Source: Candidatus Dojkabacteria bacterium S2_J21
Lineage (GTDB): Bacteria > Patescibacteria > Dojkabacteria > SC72
Assembly: GCA_019248085.1 (NCBI GenBank)
Contig: JAEHHF010000007.1
Coordinates: forward strand, 1-28,729
DNA length: 28,729 nucleotides
Direction of reading: 5' to 3'
Part shown: positions 26,498 to 28,729 of the stretch, in pieces
Layout: every line of letters begins with the position of its first letter
Numbering within the stretch: the first letter of the stretch is position 1
The notes under the pieces: generated by a model
Told to the model about the DNA's origin: nothing
Databases searched by the model: none
The model's input: the letters and a program-made list of their open reading frames with translations, nothing else
Translations under genes and position numbers: made by a program

Positions 26498-26503
26498 ATT
26501 ATA
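26498..26503 (-). promoter_or_regulatory. -10 box of recG
   Basis: TATAAT on the minus strand with 5 nt (aggga) before the recG ATG. It overlaps the TAA of the upstream micro-ORF. The AGGGA is too close to the ATG to serve as a normal ribosome binding site. Confidence 0.45.
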
Positions 26504-26609
26504 TATTAATGAGGGTAAGAATAATTGGAACAAGTATTCCACCGAGTAATATGATAGCTGTGGCTACATTGATAACATTACGAATTTTTTTAGATGTCTC
26601 TCTTTTCAT
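26499..26609 (-). CDS. 36-residue single-pass membrane micro-protein
   Basis: A small ORF between rel and recG, too short for standard ORF calls. It has a basic N-terminus (MKRETSKKIRN) followed by one hydrophobic helix (VATAIILLGGILVPIILTLI), so it is predicted to be a single-pass inner-membrane peptide with the N-terminus inside. It starts 13 nt after the rel stop and ends 6 nt before recG, filling the gap exactly. A TGATAGTAT extended -10 lies 7 nt before its ATG; its TGA is the rel stop. Function unknown; I do not recognise a family. Confidence 0.68.
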   Translation of the reverse strand: MKRETSKKIRNVINVATAIILLGGILVPIILTLINI

Positions 26610-26616
26610 ATCGTCT

Positions 26617-26625
26617 ATACTATCA
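26617..26625 (-). promoter_or_regulatory. extended -10 of the 36-codon ORF, overlapping the rel stop
   Basis: TGATAGTAT on the minus strand. The first three bases are the rel TGA stop codon; 7 nt separate the box from the ATG at 26609. It predicts a leaderless transcript. Confidence 0.45.
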
Positions 26626-28026
26626 ACTTTTCTGATTTTTTAAAATAGTTTTCAATATACGGCTCTTTGTACTTTGGGAATTTGCATGTTGAATTGTACT
26701 CATGTCCTGGCATTTCTTATCTTTTTGCGTCTTTATTTCCACCATCTCTCCTGTCTCAAGAAGTTGGGAAAGTTTTGCTGCTTTTCCATCTATTTTAACT
26801 CCTACAGCACTATTTCCGATTTGTGAGTGAATCCGATATGCAAAATCCAGAGCAGTATCTCCTTTTGAGAGAGGGATAATTTCTCCTTTGGGAGTAAACA
26901 CAAAAATATCCTCCTGGAAGAGATTAATATTTATTGGGTTACTTTGAACGTTTTCCCTTTCAAGGATATTTTTCTCCATAGCCTTGTGTACTTCCTCTAC
27001 CCAGTTATATTTATCTGTAGGGTTAGCATATTTACTCTGACTTGCTTTGTATGCAATATGGGAAGCTTTTCCATATGTATTAGTGTAGTGCATTTCATCT
27101 GTTAATATTTGAATTTCTACTTCTAATGGAGAAATATTTTTAAATATTGCTACACTGTGTATAGCTTGATAGTGATTCTTCTTAGGAGAAGATATGTAAT
27201 CACTAAATTGCTCTGTGTCCAACTCTCCAGAATCCATGATTTTTTCCAATACATTGAAGCAATCATCTATGCTTTTAGTTATACATCTAAAAGCAATGAG
27301 ATCCGGCAGAGAGTGAATGTTTGGATTCTTCCATTCCTTCTCGTATTTTTTAAGCTTATTGTAGACGCTATACTTACTCTTTATTCTTCCCTGTATCTTC
27401 ACATCTAGACCCTTGGTATTCTCGCCCAGGAGATGTAAATATTTATCAAGTAAGAGATTATCGATATGGGCTTCCTCATATTCTCGATGTATTGCCTCAT
27501 ATTCAATAGGTTGTAATATCTCAAAGACACTCTCATCTAATTCTTTTTTGATATCTCCAAAATCTAAATATTCAGCTATATCAGAATAAATGGTTATTGC
27601 TTGTTTTATGTATAGCTTTTGTCTCTCGGGCTTTATCCTTTCTATATGCCTTATTTTGTCTAGTACACTAGCAAGTTTGATAATTACTGATCTTAGATCC
27701 TTGGCATTGTTTAATATGTATTTTGTAATAATTTCTTCTTTTGTATCCTCATTGCTGGTAGTGGCTTCTATCTGTCTTACACCTTCCACTAGTTCCAATA
27801 TCTCTGGATCAAATGTGTCGTCAGGATGGGCATCATGTAGTATCGCAGCTATTATCGTTGTAGCATCGAATCCTTTCGAAGCGACAATCACCGCTGTATC
27901 AAGAAGATGGTTAACCAAGGAGGGATCTTTCTCTTCTATATATTCCATAGCCTTAACAATCTCTCGTGAGAATGCTTTGGGACTTTCTTCTAAAATTTTA
28001 CGTTTGGTTTGTTCCAGGTTGGACAT
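26623..28026 (-). CDS. rel: RelA/SpoT-family (p)ppGpp synthetase, short form
   Basis: A 467-residue RSH protein with an HD domain (about 30-160), a (p)ppGpp synthetase domain (about 205-330) and a TGS domain (about 368-432). It lacks the C-terminal helical, zinc-finger and ACT regions of full-length Rel. Synthetase motifs are present: GRIKSKYSVYNK, LPDLIAFRCI, SDYISSPKKNHYQAIH, LEVEIQILTDEMH. In the hydrolase domain HD is kept (H64-D65), but the KLADRLHNMR motif reads KLASVLDKIR, losing the usual Asp (Ser120) and Asn (Lys124). Hydrolysis is probably lost, leaving a synthetase. The ATG comes right after a terminator-like hairpin and its U run, 50 nt after tyrS, with no Shine-Dalgarno sequence. 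Confidence 0.9.
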   Translation of the reverse strand: MSNLEQTKRKILEESPKAFSREIVKAMEYIEEKDPSLVNHLLDTAVIVASKGFDATTIIAAILHDAHPDDTFDPEILELVEGVRQIEATTSNEDTKEEIITKYILNNAKDLRSVIIKLASVLDKIRHIERIKPERQKLYIKQAITIYSDIAEYLDFGDIKKELDESVFEILQPIEYEAIHREYEEAHIDNLLLDKYLHLLGENTKGLDVKIQGRIKSKYSVYNKLKKYEKEWKNPNIHSLPDLIAFRCITKSIDDCFNVLEKIMDSGELDTEQFSDYISSPKKNHYQAIHSVAIFKNISPLEVEIQILTDEMHYTNTYGKASHIAYKASQSKYANPTDKYNWVEEVHKAMEKNILERENVQSNPININLFQEDIFVFTPKGEIIPLSKGDTALDFAYRIHSQIGNSAVGVKIDGKAAKLSQLLETGEMVEIKTQKDKKCQDMSTIQHANSQSTKSRILKTILKNQKS

Positions 28027-28029
28027 AAT

Positions 28030-28051
28030 AAAAAAATCCCCTGGTGGGGAT
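28030..28051 (-). terminator. terminator-like hairpin between tyrS and rel
   Basis: On the minus strand ATCCCC (28051-28046), loop ACCA, GGGGAT (28041-28036), then a T tract to 28030 and the rel ATG 4 nt further on. A 6-bp GC-rich stem plus U run fits an intrinsic terminator. Its first arm can pair instead with GGGGATA at 28072-28066. Confidence 0.7.
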
Positions 28052-28065
28052 ATATATTAAATAAT

Positions 28066-28072
28066 TATCCCC
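28066..28072 (-). promoter_or_regulatory. antiterminator arm just after the tyrS stop
   Basis: GGGGATA on the minus strand, 4 nt after the tyrS TAA. It pairs perfectly over 7 bp with TATCCCC (28052-28046), leaving a 13-nt loop, and is mutually exclusive with the terminator stem. A ribosome stopped at the tyrS stop would cover it. Confidence 0.5.
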
Positions 28073-28076
28073 GCGA

Positions 28077-28729
28077 TTATGTCTTTAAAGTAATATGACA
28101 TAATTGCTTTCCTACCTTAAGCAATAGTGTTGGGTAGGATGTAATATCAATCTTGGTTTGCCAGTCTGATACCTTCTCATTATTAATCTTCACTGCTCCC
28201 TGATCTACTAATCGTCTAGCAATTGACTTACTCCCAGCGAAACCTACTGTAACTAAAAGATCTCCAATATGGAAGATGTTTTGTGTTACTTTAATCTCTT
28301 GTATATCTTCACTGTCCTCTTTGTTTTGGAATACCTCTTGAAAATACTGTTGTGCTTTGATAGCTTCTTCTTTAGAGGTTATTTCCTCTGTTACTCTTAG
28401 GGCTAACTCTTTTTTCAGAATCATGGGATTCTCACCTGATTCTAATCTCTTCTTGTAATTAGCTAATTCCTCTAGTGTAGCAACTGTTAATATCTCAAAT
28501 CCAATGAGAATCATTCCATCTGTGAAGGTCATAACCTTGCCATAGATATCCTCGGGTTTGTCATCCATTCTAATCATATTCCCAGTTGTTTTTCCCATCT
28601 TATCCCCATTTGGGTCTTCTAGAAGTTTTCCAGACAGTACGATTTTTTCTTTGTTTAAGTGGTTCATAATCATGTCTCTACCAGCAAGCATATTAAAGAG
28701 TTGGTCATTCCCACCTACTTCAACATCAA
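28077..28729 (-). CDS. tyrS: tyrosyl-tRNA synthetase, C-terminal part (5' end beyond the window)
   Basis: The frame is open from the right edge, so the gene begins outside the window; the first visible residues are DVEVGGNDQLFNMLAGRD, the class I tyrosine-binding segment. The KMSKS-type loop reads GDKMGKTTGNMI, with glycine and threonine in place of the two serines. A C-terminal S4 domain (TVGFAGSKSIARRLVDQGAVKINNEKV) would bind the tRNA-Tyr variable arm. About 217 residues are visible. The internal ATG at 28691 is not the real start because conserved synthetase sequence continues upstream. It probably shares a transcript with rel through the attenuator-like junction. Confidence 0.92.
   Translation of the reverse strand, partial: DVEVGGNDQLFNMLAGRDMIMNHLNKEKIVLSGKLLEDPNGDKMGKTTGNMIRMDDKPEDIYGKVMTFTDGMILIGFEILTVATLEELANYKKRLESGENPMILKKELALRVTEEITSKEEAIKAQQYFQEVFQNKEDSEDIQEIKVTQNIFHIGDLLVTVGFAGSKSIARRLVDQGAVKINNEKVSDWQTKIDITSYPTLLLKVGKQLCHITLKT

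Noticed and set aside
28077..28691. Methionine at 28691 as the start of tyrS
   Set aside because: Conserved TyrRS sequence (VEVGGNDQLFN) continues upstream to the window edge, so the gene is cut by the window.
1..28729. TGA recoding to glycine as in Gracilibacteria/Absconditabacteria
   Set aside because: TGA ends recG and rel at family-appropriate positions, and no conserved gene contains internal TGA.

Overview
The window is compact, AT-rich bacterial chromosome with single-copy housekeeping genes packed almost end to end. Several traits suggest a small-genome lineage of the Candidate Phyla Radiation (Patescibacteria): a ThrRS without the TGS domain, a short Rel protein, cell-surface proteins with DUF2341 and fibronectin-like repeats, and overlapping genes. 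TGA ends recG and rel, so the standard bacterial code applies; this argues against lineages that read TGA as glycine. The taxonomic placement is inference. No tRNA, rRNA, CRISPR array, insertion sequence or phage module was seen.

Layout. 1-3815 (-) is the N-terminal part of a very large secreted surface protein. Upstream of it is a MacB-type ABC transporter (3909-6173, -). mutS (6297-8894, +) diverges from the transporter and converges on a winged-helix regulator with a degenerate receiver domain (8891-9589, -). hisS follows (9625-10917, -). A 207-bp divergent promoter region with three GGACTG/CAGTCC-type elements separates hisS from a class A penicillin-binding protein with C-terminal Ig-like domains (11125-14076, +). 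From 14073 to the right edge all genes are on the minus strand. In transcription order they are tyrS (partial), rel, a 36-codon membrane micro-ORF, recG, a TrmH/SpoU methyltransferase, a second DUF2341 surface protein, rsmD, a possible 22-codon leader ORF, thrS, infC, rpmI, rplT, pheS and pheT. The thrS-infC-rpmI-rplT-pheS-pheT order matches the E. coli cluster.

Expression signals are the most striking part. No start codon in the window has a convincing Shine-Dalgarno sequence. Instead, good -10 boxes (TATAAT, TATACT, TACAAT, TACTAT, TAGTAT, several with the extended TG) sit only 5-11 nt upstream of eleven start codons, which predicts leaderless or nearly leaderless mRNAs. Two gene junctions, rplT/pheS and tyrS/rel, carry the same three-segment RNA design. 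Segment 1 lies at the upstream gene's stop codon, segment 2 can pair with segment 1 or with segment 3, and segment 3 runs into a U tract. Both have a 13-nt loop for the 1:2 stem and a 4-nt loop for the 2:3 terminator. I propose these as attenuators set by the ribosome ending translation of the upstream gene. They would link L20 to pheST, and TyrRS to the ppGpp synthetase.

Working together, the genes cover translation (HisRS, PheRS, ThrRS, TyrRS, IF3, L35, L20, rRNA/tRNA methylation), stringent response (Rel), DNA repair (MutS, RecG) and the cell surface (PBP1A-type enzyme, two DUF2341 proteins, MacB-type exporter).
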